64,000 nt of DNA from Allocoleopsis franciscana PCC 7113 (GTDB taxonomy: Bacteria; Cyanobacteriota; Cyanobacteriia; Cyanobacteriales; Coleofasciculaceae), in NCBI RefSeq assembly GCF_000317515.1, contig NC_019738.1, positions 2,754,001 through 2,818,000 of the forward strand. Reading direction: 5' to 3'. Positions 36,220-45,676 of the stretch are shown here, piece by piece (the stretch's first letter is position 1; the number at the start of each line of letters is the position of its first letter). Below the pieces are notes generated by a model, which worked only from the letters and a program-made list of their open reading frames with translations, had not been told where the DNA came from and did not search any database. The position numbers and the translations under genes are program-made.

Positions 36220-37004
36220 TGAGTTCTCACCCTGCGAATTATCCCACGCAGCGCTGCGCGATCGCCCTTGACCAGGTCAACAAGGTTTACTCCAATGGAA
36301 CTCTAGCCTTACAAGACATGAGCCTGAGCATCGCTGAAGGTGAATTTGTAAGTTTGGTTGGGTCATCAGGATGTGGTAAAAGTACGGTACTACGACTGAT
36401 TGCAGGGTTAGGCAAAATTAGTTCTGGTAATCTTCAAGTGGGGAAAGGTGGACAAAAACCAGAACTGGCTTTTGTGTTCCAAGAAGCGGCACTGATGCCT
36501 TGGGCAAATGTGGTTGAGAATGTGCGTCTGCCTTTGAAATTAGCGGGTGTCGCGAAACACCAGTCCCGTGCCGCTGTGCAAGAGGCGATTAACTTAGTAG
36601 ACTTGGCGGGATGTGAACACAGCTATCCTCGTGAGTTATCCGGCGGCATGAAAATGCGGGTATCCATTGCCAGGGCACTGGTGAAAAAGCCAGATATCAT
36701 GCTGATGGATGAGCCGTTTGGTGCGCTTGATGAGATGACTCGCAGTAAATTAAACAGCGATTTACTGAATCTATGGCAGCAAAAGCGCTGGACGGTTGTG
36801 TTTGTCACGCACAATATCTACGAAGCCGTGTACTTGTCGAATCGCGTGATTGTCATGGCTCCTCGTCCTGGGCGAGTGGTAGCGGATGTTACCATTGACG
36901 CCCCTTACCCCCGCAATGAAGAATTTCGCACGTCCCGCATCTGTAATAAGTATTGCCGCGAAGTCTCTGCTCGTTTGACGGCAGCGATGACAGGTGTTCA
37001 TTGA
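36219..37004 (+). CDS. ABC transporter ATP-binding protein (nitrate/sulfonate/thiamine-precursor type)
   Basis: A 261-residue ABC ATPase with Walker A GSSGCGKST (48-56), Q-loop VFQEAALMPW (86-95), signature LSGGM (140-144), Walker B IMLMDEP (160-166) and H-loop His198. The QEAALMPW segment is typical of the NrtD/SsuB/TauB/ThiZ subgroup, which fits the upstream NMT1-like binding protein. The start codon abuts the right end of a dispersed repeat (tta-ATG), so its natural translation signals may have been replaced. The permease is missing, and transport would require one encoded elsewhere. Confidence 0.9.
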   Translation: MSSHPANYPTQRCAIALDQVNKVYSNGTLALQDMSLSIAEGEFVSLVGSSGCGKSTVLRLIAGLGKISSGNLQVGKGGQKPELAFVFQEAALMPWANVVENVRLPLKLAGVAKHQSRAAVQEAINLVDLAGCEHSYPRELSGGMKMRVSIARALVKKPDIMLMDEPFGALDEMTRSKLNSDLLNLWQQKRWTVVFVTHNIYEAVYLSNRVIVMAPRPGRVVADVTIDAPYPRNEEFRTSRICNKYCREVSARLTAAMTGVH

Positions 37005-37045
37005 GAAACGGCAGGTGTGCCCTAAGACGTGAAACCATCAATTTG

Positions 37046-37070
37046 ACTCCCCCCAAAACGGGGAGGAGTT
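37046..37070. terminator. Bidirectional terminator between ABC ATPase and tldD
   Basis: A G/C-rich stem (arms actcccccc and ggggaggagt, one bulge) with an aaaac loop, followed by ttctttgtattt on the plus side. It lies between convergent genes. Confidence 0.7.
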
Positions 37071-37114
37071 CTTTGTATTTGTGCAAGTTTGATGCAACCT
37101 AAAGACGCATCCGC

Positions 37115-38512
37115 TTAAGCGGCTTCACCGCCAACAACCACATCGCGAATCCGTAAACTCGGCCCGCCACAACCTACCGGTAAACCACTTTGTCCTCCCT
37201 TCCCGCAGCCGCCGGATTCATCCCAGTAGAAGTCATCCCCAACCGCTTCAATATCTTCTAACGTTTTGAAGACATTACCCGAAAGCGTCACATCCCGCAC
37301 GGGTTCAGCCATCTTGCCATTGCGAATCATCCACGCTTCTCCAGCGCTGAAGGTGAACATTTCGCCATTCGTCATGCCACCCGTCCAGTTGCGGGCATAA
37401 ACCCCCTCTTTAATCCCGTTGAATAAGTCCTGTACTGGCGTTTCTCCCCGCTCAATCCAGGTATTGGTCATGCGGACGATGGGGGGATAATGATAGTTGA
37501 GGCAACGGGCGTTACCGGTCGGACTTTCTTCTAACTTCCCAGCGGTTTCCCGCGAGTGGAGACGCCCCACTAAAATCCCATCTTTAATCAGTTGAGTGGT
37601 GGTGGCGGGGGTGCCTTCATCATCGTAGAAATAACTACCCCGATGCCCCGGAGGTGCCGCACCGTCAAAAATTTGTAACTCTTCTGGACCAAATCGACGC
37701 CCCATGCTCATCACTTCTAATAAGTCAGGGTTTTCGTAAGCCATATCGGCTTCGGAAAGGTGCCCGAAGGCTTCGTGAACAAATAAACCCGTGAGCATCG
37801 GGTCAATCACAACCGTGTAGGCACCTCCCTTGACTGGGGGTAGAGACAGGGCAGTGACGGCGCGTTGAGCCGCATTGCGTACCTGTTCCTCAAGATGGCT
37901 TAGGTCTTCGTAAGCCTTGCGAGAGCCGGTGGTTTCCCGCCCTGTTTGCACAATCTCACCGTTCCGGGCGGTAGCAGCGAAACGCATTTCCATATCTGCC
38001 CAGGATTGCTCGATCAGAGTACCTTCGGATGTGGCAATAATCACTCGCTGGGTACTATCGCCATAGCGCACAGAGGTACTGGTGATTCGGGGGTCAATGC
38101 TTTTGAGGATGTCGTTGTAGCGATCGCACAATTGTTTTTTATGAGCGATCGGAACATGACGCGGGTTCGTGCCAATCAGGGGCAGTTGGCAAATCGCCTC
38201 CACGGGTTTAACAGGAGCGAGTATGGTTTCCTCATCCCCAACAATTCGTGCTGCTGTAATCGCTTCTTCAACTCGCTCGATTAGCGTCGAAAGCTGGTTA
38301 AAACTGGCAAATCCCCAGCCCCCTTTATAACAAGCCCGGACTTGCCCACCCATGGCTAAACCCTCACTCAGGGTTTCTATTTTGTCTCCCCGCAACAAAA
38401 TACTGGTTCCTTCTGATTCCTCAAGACGAATCGCTAAGTAATCCACGCGGGAGCCATAGCGAGCCATCAGGTCAGACAGCAGATTTTTGGCATCAGCGAG
38501 TACAGTCGGCAT
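37115..38512 (-). CDS. tldD: Metalloprotease TldD
   Basis: A TldD-family zinc peptidase, 465 residues. The catalytic HExxxH is HEAFGH at 246-251, followed by EADMAYE. The C-terminal CGKGGQSGLPVGCGGP segment contains the third metal-ligand cysteine region. TldD works with TldE/PmbA to degrade unfolded peptides, process microcin B17-type leader peptides and act on CcdA antitoxin in E. coli. In cyanobacteria the pair is usually housekeeping. The TldE partner gene is not in this window. There is no biosynthetic peptide gene next to it. Confidence 0.93.
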   Translation of the reverse strand: MPTVLADAKNLLSDLMARYGSRVDYLAIRLEESEGTSILLRGDKIETLSEGLAMGGQVRACYKGGWGFASFNQLSTLIERVEEAITAARIVGDEETILAPVKPVEAICQLPLIGTNPRHVPIAHKKQLCDRYNDILKSIDPRITSTSVRYGDSTQRVIIATSEGTLIEQSWADMEMRFAATARNGEIVQTGRETTGSRKAYEDLSHLEEQVRNAAQRAVTALSLPPVKGGAYTVVIDPMLTGLFVHEAFGHLSEADMAYENPDLLEVMSMGRRFGPEELQIFDGAAPPGHRGSYFYDDEGTPATTTQLIKDGILVGRLHSRETAGKLEESPTGNARCLNYHYPPIVRMTNTWIERGETPVQDLFNGIKEGVYARNWTGGMTNGEMFTFSAGEAWMIRNGKMAEPVRDVTLSGNVFKTLEDIEAVGDDFYWDESGGCGKGGQSGLPVGCGGPSLRIRDVVVGGEAA

Positions 38513-39070
38513 AAGAGTTAATCAGCTCAAGGAACTGCCTTTATTGTGCAATGAGTCGGGCTTTGATCGCTACAGTTGACAACGTTTGTTTCTGGATACC
38601 CATTTCAGGCTCTTTCCGAATGCTGAATTGTCGGCTAATGCTTTGATTATCCGTATTCATTCAACCTCTATATAATCTCATCAGTTCTTTCTTTATTTTT
38701 TTCGTATTATCTATCTTCTTGCCTATCTCCCTAGGATGAGTATTTAAAAACACTTTTAATAATTAAATCTTTCCAACATATTCCTCTATTTAGGGTGGCG
38801 TCAGAGTTCTCTGGTAATTTGCCAACCGTCTTCTACCACTACAGGGGTTGTTAAAGGGTTTAAGCCTTTTCCCTGTTTAAGCTCAATTCATTAATATCAC
38901 TTCCGTTTGATCACTTCGATAGCTTTGTTGTATCTTTAATTGAGCAGGAGATTAACAATAGATGAAAAGAGATTAAATGGAAGTTAAGTTTCATCTATCT
39001 GCCGACGGAAACTTGTTTATGAAGCAGTGAGATAAATTTGAGTAAACAAAATTGAATTCCTGTTAACGTA
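38513..39070. other. Gene-free AT-rich spacer
   Basis: About 560 bases between the start of tldD (leftward) and the end of the DUF3082 gene. It contains T-rich runs and a weak stem near 38850-38880 (aagggtttaagcctttt), but no credible coding frame, tRNA or repeat. It carries the tldD promoter. Confidence 0.5.
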
Positions 39071-39418
39071 CTACACCTTAGAGGGTGGAGAAGTACGATT
39101 TTTTAGCTGTTGAACGAACAGATAAATTGTTACACCCATTAAACCAACACCGATGATCGTAAACAGGGCAGTTGCCAGGGTACTAATGCCCACAACTAGA
39201 GTACGAACCGCAATTGAAATCTGAATCGCCGTCTGGTTAGAAGAGGGAAGAGGCTTATTGGCAAAGGTGTTACCAATCGAGGACGTTAGGAAGTAAAGCG
39301 CGATCGCAAATCCTCCCGAAATTAACGCGCCACTCAAGCATTTCAGTGGACTCGGTAGTGTTTCTTGCAGCTCAGCCGACGGGGCGTCTGTGTTGGGTGT
39401 GGGAGTTGGATTTGTCAT
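39071..39418 (-). CDS. DUF3082-like small membrane protein
   Basis: A 115-residue protein with a Pro/Thr-rich N-terminus and two hydrophobic helices (about 29-48 and 72-104) and a short basic tail. The arrangement and the LKCLSGALISGGFAIALYFLT start of the first helix fit DUF3082, a cyanobacteria/plastid family with no known function. It is probably in the thylakoid or plasma membrane. Confidence 0.75.
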   Translation of the reverse strand: MTNPTPTPNTDAPSAELQETLPSPLKCLSGALISGGFAIALYFLTSSIGNTFANKPLPSSNQTAIQISIAVRTLVVGISTLATALFTIIGVGLMGVTIYLFVQQLKNRTSPPSKV

Positions 39419-39572
39419 AAATTTATATTAATCAGATTCGAGCCAATAAAAACGCGATCGCTATTAAAAATTACAAACCTAAGTGCTGAGAAACGAACAA
39501 GAGCAGCGGTTGACACCGACAGAGTCATGGCTCAATTCGATAAATTCCGTCCCTGTTTCAGGCAAGCTGTAC

Positions 39573-40028
39573 TTAAGACGATAATTTTTTGACATTGAGA
39601 GTAAAAGAGCCATGAGCCTTATTTTCACCCGAAGCCCGTACTCGAATAATGTAATTTTCTGTTTTGGTAATTTTGACAGCCAGTAGTGAATTAGTACTCC
39701 CATCAGGGCCATCATCGTTCTCTTCAATGACGGAACCATCAGCCGCTATAAGTGAGACAAAGGTATCAAAGTTATCAGAGGAGGCTGCAATCTCTACTTT
39801 GTCTCCTGCTGCCAAGTTCACGATGTAGTCTTTGGCAAATCCCTTTTTGCCAGTGGGAATATCTTTGTCTGAAAGAGCATCCTTAATTGAATTACCAACT
39901 GATAGAGGAATCGGTTGGTAGAGCTGAACTTGCGCTGTGGCGACTACAGCACTCAAACCAACAGCAAGCATAGTAACGGGAGCAAGGGAGATAGCGCTCA
40001 TGGTATGGAAAAAGTGTAACTGAGTCAA
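39573..40028 (-). CDS. Secreted PPC-domain protein
   Basis: A 151-residue exported protein with a signal peptide (hydrophobic core about 14-30, cleavage near ATAQ-VQ) and one bacterial pre-peptidase C-terminal (PPC) beta-sandwich (about 55-148: KDYIVNLAAGDKVEIAASSDNFDTFVSLI, ENDDGPDGSTNSLL, YIIRVRASG, GSFTLNV). PPC domains usually ride on secreted proteases, and here the domain stands alone. Met10 (start at 40001) would give a more usual signal peptide. The role is unknown, possibly an envelope adhesion or processing domain. Confidence 0.85.
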   Translation of the reverse strand: MTQLHFFHTMSAISLAPVTMLAVGLSAVVATAQVQLYQPIPLSVGNSIKDALSDKDIPTGKKGFAKDYIVNLAAGDKVEIAASSDNFDTFVSLIAADGSVIEENDDGPDGSTNSLLAVKITKTENYIIRVRASGENKAHGSFTLNVKKLSS

Positions 40029-40217
40029 CGCGCCTTGTTTCCTAATGGCTTTATCGGCTTTATTGGTATTTTTGGCGACAGCCGACTGGGTAAAACGGCT
40101 TAAGAGAATTTCTTTTAGCCTATGTTAGCAACAAAAATACTCTCCCGCCTGTCCGTCGAGAGAGTTGAATTACCAGGAGTGCGAGTAGCAAGGGTATTCC
40201 TGACCCATCGCTATCAG

Positions 40218-40739
40218 CTAGCGTTCTTCCTTGTCACCGTAGCCAATCACGGCAATTTTATGACGGTAGACCAGTTCGCCTCCATACCAACCCGAAATGC
40301 CCAGCAGTGTTGCCACAATCACCGAGAGGATGAGTCCTGTGAACAAAAGATTGTCAACGGGGTTACCTACTCTCAACCCTAGATTGATGGCTGTCACAAC
40401 CAGTGCTGTGACGTTAGCATACATGTGCGCCCAACCGGCTGTGTGCTTACGAACCCGACCAATTCTGATGAAGTCTAGCAAACCAGTGATGGCAGCCAAT
40501 AGACCCGTGACTAATCCACCCACGATCAGCCAAAATGAAGCGCGTGCCCAAAAAACATCACCCAGGAACCAGTAGGCTATGTCTGTTACAGGCGCGGTAA
40601 CCAGAAAACCAATAGGTAAAGTTATGAGGGCGGGATGGAGCGGATGCCCTGCAACTGCTACTGTACTGGGCACACCAGTATCTCGATAATTACTCTCTTC
40701 ACTTTCAATTATGGGCGGGATATTGGGAGTCTGTGTCAT
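40218..40739 (-). CDS. DUF2231 membrane protein
   Basis: A 173-residue membrane protein with four predicted helices (about 40-60, 68-90, 105-125, 130-150). AGHPLHPALITLPIGF near the start of the first helix is the DUF2231 signature, and the GWYGGELVYRH ending is also typical. The family is sometimes found with cytochromes or heme-containing membrane proteins, the conserved His residues being possible heme ligands. The function is not established. Confidence 0.88.
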   Translation of the reverse strand: MTQTPNIPPIIESEESNYRDTGVPSTVAVAGHPLHPALITLPIGFLVTAPVTDIAYWFLGDVFWARASFWLIVGGLVTGLLAAITGLLDFIRIGRVRKHTAGWAHMYANVTALVVTAINLGLRVGNPVDNLLFTGLILSVIVATLLGISGWYGGELVYRHKIAVIGYGDKEER

Positions 40740-41006
40740 AATTCGTCTGCTTAATTTTTCAGATTTCTATAGGTGAAAGTCGCGTGGCGGTTTCTTACAG
40801 GAATTCTGACGGAAAGGTATTTATGAAACGTCTTCCAAAAGGGAGATTTAGGCCGTCATCAGCGAACAGAAGACCTGAAAAGTCAAAAATTAAAAAAGAA
40901 GTCAGGAAGGGAGATTAATTGTTGTCTTGTTGAGAAATGATCGGTTACCTATATCCTGATCTCTCTCGTAGCTCTCCCATTACCGCCTTTCTTAGGAGCA
41001 ATGCCA

Positions 41007-41750
41007 TTAAGAATCAGGAAATTGCTCGACATGAGCTGTACCTTGAAGCGTTAGTTTGCCCTTTTGCACGTCCATTCCTTTGAGGCGCAGTGACATCCCT
41101 TCTAGTTCAAAATTGCGTAAATTCAGCAGTTCGCTTGCCCTGTCTAAGAGTGCCGTAGTCAGTTCTGGCGATAACTCTTTGCCTTGGGAGTACTGAATGT
41201 CCTCTAGGGCGATTCGTTCTCCGCCGGGAGTCAGGTGGGGTACAGTCGAGAAGGAGATTGTCTGAGTTTCTCCGGTTTCCTTCAAAAGAATTTCAGCAGT
41301 GAGCAAAATTTTTCCGTCACCCGGTAGGCGCAATTGTACCTGACGTGTGTTGATTACCAGGGGCTGACCATTGACATGCACCTGGAGGTTTTGCAGCTTG
41401 TTATGGATATATTCAGAGTTAAAGGCACGTTCAAGATCTTGTTCGGTGAGAACAACATGAGCATCAGCATCTGTGGGACGGGTCAATTCAATTTTCCCAA
41501 AAGCCGCACTCAGAGGATTGATCGCAATGTTGCTGGTTTTGATCTCCAATTCCTGGGCACGAAGGTCTTTCTGCATCACCAGACCTTTGCCTTCAATTTC
41601 AACGGATTCTAATTCTCCTTGAACCAGCTTACCTGGATCAGTACGGATATCAACGTCCAGATCTTCTACTTCATCCAGTTGGGTTGACAGTCCAATTTCT
41701 GCGGCTTTACTCAGTGCTTGTTCGCCAATATCGGGTTTGCCTAGTGTCAC
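41007..41750 (-). CDS. DUF2993 (LmeA-like) phospholipid-binding protein
   Basis: A 247-residue protein of the DUF2993 family with the typical Q(L/F)DEVEDLDV(D/E)(I/V)RTDPGKLVQGE start, repeated beta-strand pattern, and an ELTRPTDADAHVVLTEQDLERAFNS core. The family resembles mycobacterial LmeA, which binds phosphatidylinositides. There is no signal peptide or transmembrane helix, so it is probably cytoplasmic or peripheral. A paralogue is encoded divergently at 42706-43452, with a DUF1003 gene between. Confidence 0.87.
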   Translation of the reverse strand: MTLGKPDIGEQALSKAAEIGLSTQLDEVEDLDVDIRTDPGKLVQGELESVEIEGKGLVMQKDLRAQELEIKTSNIAINPLSAAFGKIELTRPTDADAHVVLTEQDLERAFNSEYIHNKLQNLQVHVNGQPLVINTRQVQLRLPGDGKILLTAEILLKETGETQTISFSTVPHLTPGGERIALEDIQYSQGKELSPELTTALLDRASELLNLRNFELEGMSLRLKGMDVQKGKLTLQGTAHVEQFPDS

Positions 41751-41872
41751 GAGCTAAATTTCCTATCTTAATGATTGTTCACACAATCTAGGCGATCGCT
41801 TCTGAGCCGTGAATCTGCCTGACGACATAAGGAATTGGTGGGATGTCTCAAGGCATATAGACGTTTATTCCC

Positions 41873-42508
41873 TCAAGAATCGGATGAATCTTTTTGCTGA
41901 AGCTGTTCCAGTTCTTCAGTTAAGGTCTTTTCCAGCACTTCCAGAACAACATGGGGATCGGCGGGTTGCTTCATCACCTCCGCTTCCGGGTCGTCTCGAT
42001 CTCTAACATTGGGAATATCGCGGCGCAGTTCCTCCACCAAGGCAATCAGCTTGGCAATTTTTTGCTCGGAAAGTAGGTTGAGTTGCAAACTCAGTTGCAT
42101 ACGCTGTTCCGTCAGCTTTTCTTGCCGATTTTGGGTAATCAGCACTCCTGTTGAGATGAGCAAACTACCTAGACCGAGTACATGATCCAGCCATTCAAAC
42201 GGTGGTGGGTCAAATGGCGGGATGCCGAAGCCGTGGGGTAAGAGATTGACAACCATCCACAGCGTCACACCCAGCAGGATGCAGTACAGAAATTTCGGAT
42301 GAGCGATAAAAGCGGTGATCGTTTCTACGACTCGCTGAGTTCGGGATAGGTCTTTTTCTGCTTTAGCTTGCAAGGCGATTATCGCCTCAATATTTTGAGC
42401 AAGGGGGTCAGGTAAGGGAACAGAAGGGATAACAACTTTCCTGGAGTGAAGTACTGTCTGAATTTCTTCGAGTGAGTTTTCAGGTTTTCCTGTCTGTCTG
42501 CTTTTCAT
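41873..42508 (-). CDS. DUF1003 membrane protein
   Basis: A 211-residue protein with two central transmembrane helices (about 68-90 and 110-128) separated by a short proline-rich loop PPFDPPPFEWLDH. This FDPPPF motif and the trailing ISTGVLITQNRQ are the DUF1003 hallmark. Long soluble helices lie on both sides, with a Glu/Gln-rich coiled tail. The function is unknown. It lies between two DUF2993 genes, and shares orientation with the left one (gap of about 120 bases). Confidence 0.87.
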   Translation of the reverse strand: MKSRQTGKPENSLEEIQTVLHSRKVVIPSVPLPDPLAQNIEAIIALQAKAEKDLSRTQRVVETITAFIAHPKFLYCILLGVTLWMVVNLLPHGFGIPPFDPPPFEWLDHVLGLGSLLISTGVLITQNRQEKLTEQRMQLSLQLNLLSEQKIAKLIALVEELRRDIPNVRDRDDPEAEVMKQPADPHVVLEVLEKTLTEELEQLQQKDSSDS

Positions 42509-42705
42509 AGCTAGTAGTACTAAGAATCTTTTGGGTTTTATTCATTACTGTAAAGATGTTTAGCAGCGGATTAGATCGTCAAGTGGTCAACGGTGCTGTA
42601 TACAGCTAGCTTGTCTTCCAATTTGCGTATTCCTTGATACAGATTCCTGACATCCTGTTAAAAGTCTAGACTAAGCAGTAGCAGCACGCGAGGAGCTTAC
42701 GAGTC

Positions 42706-43452
42706 ATGCCAAATGAGCCACGGTTGGAGGAGCAGGCGGTATCTGAAGCGGCTGAGATGGCGATCGCGGCGCAATTCGATGAGGTCGAAAACATAGACGT
42801 AGAAGTCCGAACCGATTTGGTGAAGATGGTTCAGGGACATGCGGATTCTGTCTCGATTGCGGCTCAAGGTGTGGTCATGCAGAAAGACATCCGCGTGCAG
42901 GAGATGGAAGTACACACCAATCGCATTGCCATCGATCTGCTTCGCACGATTTTCGGTCACGTTGAACTGGACACACCCCTAGATGCCACTGCGCGTGTGG
43001 AACTAACAGAACAAGACCTCAACCGTGCCTTAAACTCAGACTACATCCGCAGCCAGTTTCAAAGCTTGGAGTTGGATGTGGAGGGTCAAATTATAACCCT
43101 GGAACCGCAACAGCTCAAGATTCATCTCTCAGGTGATGGCAAGATTGGATTTAGTGGAACTATTGTGTTAAACGAAACAGGTAAAACACGGCGTATGGGC
43201 TTCACGGCTTTAATTCGTCTACCGATAATGCAACAGCCTCTACTACTAGAAGCGTTTCAATGTACTGAGGGAGAAGGCATTTCCCTAGAACTAGCGCTCA
43301 CTTTTTTAAATAAAGCAAGAGAACTGATGGACTCACCCTATTTTGAGATTGAGGGAGTTGCGCTTTGCATCAAAAAGCTGGATGTCCAATCAGGCAGACT
43401 CTCGCTGTATACCGATGCTTATGTCCGTCAACTTCCCGAAACTCATTCTTAA
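42706..43452 (+). CDS. DUF2993 (LmeA-like) protein, paralogue
   Basis: A 248-residue paralogue of the protein at 41007-41750, recognisable by EEQAVSEAAEMAIAAQFDEV ... VRTDLVKMVQGHADSV and ARVELTEQDLNRALNSDYI. The pair share the same overall beta pattern and length. The protein is probably a peripheral lipid-binding protein. It is transcribed divergently from the DUF1003 gene. Confidence 0.87.
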   Translation: MPNEPRLEEQAVSEAAEMAIAAQFDEVENIDVEVRTDLVKMVQGHADSVSIAAQGVVMQKDIRVQEMEVHTNRIAIDLLRTIFGHVELDTPLDATARVELTEQDLNRALNSDYIRSQFQSLELDVEGQIITLEPQQLKIHLSGDGKIGFSGTIVLNETGKTRRMGFTALIRLPIMQQPLLLEAFQCTEGEGISLELALTFLNKARELMDSPYFEIEGVALCIKKLDVQSGRLSLYTDAYVRQLPETHS

Positions 43453-43846
43453 AATTGCCTATTTAAGTAGGCGATGAATTAACTCACTTTTAAAAAGCTT
43501 TTTGGAAATTTATAGGGTTGTTCAAAGCTAAAAAATATTTCTATAAAATTTGTGTCTGATTGGCATGGGTTGCCAGCATGGAAAGCCAATAAATGTTGGC
43601 TTAGACTAACCGCAATTTAATGCTTTTTATAACTAATCAAGAAAAACTAAAAATCATCTACCAGAAGTATTAAATTATACAAAAATAAGAAGAAGCAACA
43701 AAACGGTCAATAGCAGAAGCTTTGAATATTTTTGTGTTTGTGGTTACTCAAAATATGAATCCGTCAATAGAAGGATGAAGCAAATCAACCACTGCGACAA
43801 ACTGAAAGAGTTGAAATTTAAACATCCTTTAAAGAGAGAACAACAA
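43453..43846. other. AT-rich spacer upstream of hemerythrin gene
   Basis: About 390 bases that hold the promoter of the hemerythrin gene. An imperfect hairpin (gccagcat 43572-43579 with atgttggc 43593-43600) is the only structure seen. An in-frame upstream ATG at 43775 could extend the following gene by 24 residues. Confidence 0.4.
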
Positions 43847-44881
43847 ATGCCGGTAACACTTGATGATACCAAACGTCTTGCGATCGCCCAAAAACTAGCT
43901 GACATGAAAGCGATCCAGAACTTAATTATTTCCAATGAACAGAAATTAATAGAAGCCTGCACCGACCAAGAAATTCGCAAGCGTTTGCAGGATTTTATCC
44001 AAGATGATCAGAAAAACATAGGCGTTCTGGACACGGTGATGGTTCAGTATGGTGTCAAAGGAGAGCCGAAAGAAACCACTCAGATGATGATTGAGCAAGT
44101 TCAGAAACTTATGGAAGGTTCTGAGCTAACGATGTATGAAAAAGTAGCTCAGCACGAACTGCTCAAGCATAAACAAACAATGGCTGGACTCTTGATTCAT
44201 AAGTGTGCCCAGGTTGTTGGCGCTGACGTTATGGCAGCGATAGGACCATTGAATGCAGTTAACTTTGATAACCGTGCTCATCAAGAGCAGCTCAAAGGAA
44301 TTCTAGAAATTTTGGGCACTCGTGAATTGACTGGGCAAGAACCCGATCAAAGCCTGTGGGGTCGCGTTCAAGATGCTGTTGCCGCTTTGAGTGGTGTAGT
44401 TGGAAGCGCGGTGACTCGCAGCGATGATGAGATGGACATCCGCGCCCTCATCCGTATGGATCATACCAAGGTCAATACCCTGTTCATGGAAGTTCAGGGC
44501 ACCAATGACCCTCAAAAATTACAAGAGTATTTCGGTCAAATCTACAAAGATTTAAGCGTTCATGCTGCTGCCGAAGAACAAGTTGTTTACCCAGCAATCC
44601 GCTCCTATTACCAAGACACTCAGGAACTTTATTCTGAGCAAGCTGAAATGAAGCAAATGCTGGAGCACATTAAGTCCTTAAATCCATCTGACATTGACAA
44701 CTTCAAAGCTAACATTGAGCAGTTGATGAGAGCTGTTCAATCTCATGTGCAGCAAGAAGAGAACGAAATGTTCCCCAAACTGCGCGACAACTTCAGCCAT
44801 GAGCAGCAGAAGCAAATGGCGACTGAGTTCAAATCCGTTAAAAGTCAGTTGCAAGACCAGATGGCAGCTTCTAAAAAGTAG
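43847..44881 (+). CDS. Hemerythrin HHE-domain protein
   Basis: A 344-residue helical protein. The N-terminal half (about 1-180, MPVTLDDTKRLAIAQKLADMK...) is a helical bundle of unknown type. The C-terminal half (about 195-335) is a hemerythrin/HHE cation-binding domain with metal-ligand-type residues in IRMDHTKVN, HAAAEEQVVYP, MLEHI and HVQQEENEMFP. Such proteins bind O2, NO or iron through a diiron site. The start at 43847 is preferred, preceded by a purine-rich agagag. It has its own strong terminator. Confidence 0.88.
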   Translation: MPVTLDDTKRLAIAQKLADMKAIQNLIISNEQKLIEACTDQEIRKRLQDFIQDDQKNIGVLDTVMVQYGVKGEPKETTQMMIEQVQKLMEGSELTMYEKVAQHELLKHKQTMAGLLIHKCAQVVGADVMAAIGPLNAVNFDNRAHQEQLKGILEILGTRELTGQEPDQSLWGRVQDAVAALSGVVGSAVTRSDDEMDIRALIRMDHTKVNTLFMEVQGTNDPQKLQEYFGQIYKDLSVHAAAEEQVVYPAIRSYYQDTQELYSEQAEMKQMLEHIKSLNPSDIDNFKANIEQLMRAVQSHVQQEENEMFPKLRDNFSHEQQKQMATEFKSVKSQLQDQMAASKK

Positions 44882-44939
44882 TAGTCTGCTAGCTTGCAGT
44901 GACAATCCAATAGCTACATAGAAATAGTAACGGAATAGG

Positions 44940-44969
44940 CTCCTACCATTCAGATGGTGGGAGTTTTTT
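44940..44969 (+). terminator. Rho-independent terminator after hemerythrin gene
   Basis: Ten-base stem ctcctaccat/atggtgggag (one G-T pair) with a tcag loop and six T, 60 bases after the stop. It may also limit read-through from the convergent rhomboid gene. Confidence 0.9.
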
Positions 44970-45028
44970 ATGGATGATTTGCCGGACATTATAAGTAGGT
45001 AGGCACAGCGATCAATCGCTGGAACTAT

Positions 45029-45676
45029 CTACAATCCTCCATTAATTGATGCAGGTAACATAACCCGAAACATATCTAGAAAGCAGGCAACGAGTACCCC
45101 AGCCATGAACCCAAAAAGATGGCCTTCCCAGGATACTCCTTCTTCTTCAGGAAAAATTCCCCAGAGAATTCTGCCATACATGAAGCCAACAACAACTGTG
45201 AGAACAATTGATAGGGCATCCTCGGTAAAATAGCTGCGTACTAGTAGAAAACCTAAATAACCAAAAATTACGCCTGAAGCACCCGCATGATTAGTATAGG
45301 GTGCGCCAAATAACCAGACTCCAAGACCACTAAACAGTGCGATAAAAGCCGTAATCATAAAGAAATTCTGAATCCCTCCTAACATCACAAACCAACCGAG
45401 GATTAAGAAAGGAACAGTGTTTCCTGCTAAGTGTTCCCAATCACTGTGCAGAAAAGGCGATGTCAAGATACCTAAGAGTCCGAGGGAGGTGCGAGGGCGG
45501 ATGCCCAGCTTTCTCAGTGCTCCGCCGCAGAAGACCCAATTGACAACTCCTATGCTCCAAGCGTAGACAATGAGTTCACCTAAAATTCTGAATTGAGTTT
45601 TAAACTCAGCAGTAATGCCGCCTTTAAGGGTGAAACTAAAGCACACGGCATAAACGAAAATTTCTAGTGGTTTCAT
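45029..45676 (-). CDS. Rhomboid-family intramembrane serine protease
   Basis: A 215-residue membrane protein with about six helices. The catalytic dyad is Ser134 in AGASGVIFGYLG and His186 in GHLFGFMAG. Asn86 in HLAGN and the preceding FLHSDWEHL complete the rhomboid pattern. It should cleave substrate transmembrane helices in the lipid bilayer. Convergent with the hemerythrin gene. No substrate gene is evident nearby. Confidence 0.92.
   Translation of the reverse strand: MKPLEIFVYAVCFSFTLKGGITAEFKTQFRILGELIVYAWSIGVVNWVFCGGALRKLGIRPRTSLGLLGILTSPFLHSDWEHLAGNTVPFLILGWFVMLGGIQNFFMITAFIALFSGLGVWLFGAPYTNHAGASGVIFGYLGFLLVRSYFTEDALSIVLTVVVGFMYGRILWGIFPEEEGVSWEGHLFGFMAGVLVACFLDMFRVMLPASINGGL

Noticed and set aside
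37115-38512. RiPP biosynthesis locus suggested by tldD
   Set aside because: No precursor peptide, cyclodehydratase or other modification gene is adjacent, and the gene looks like the common housekeeping TldD.
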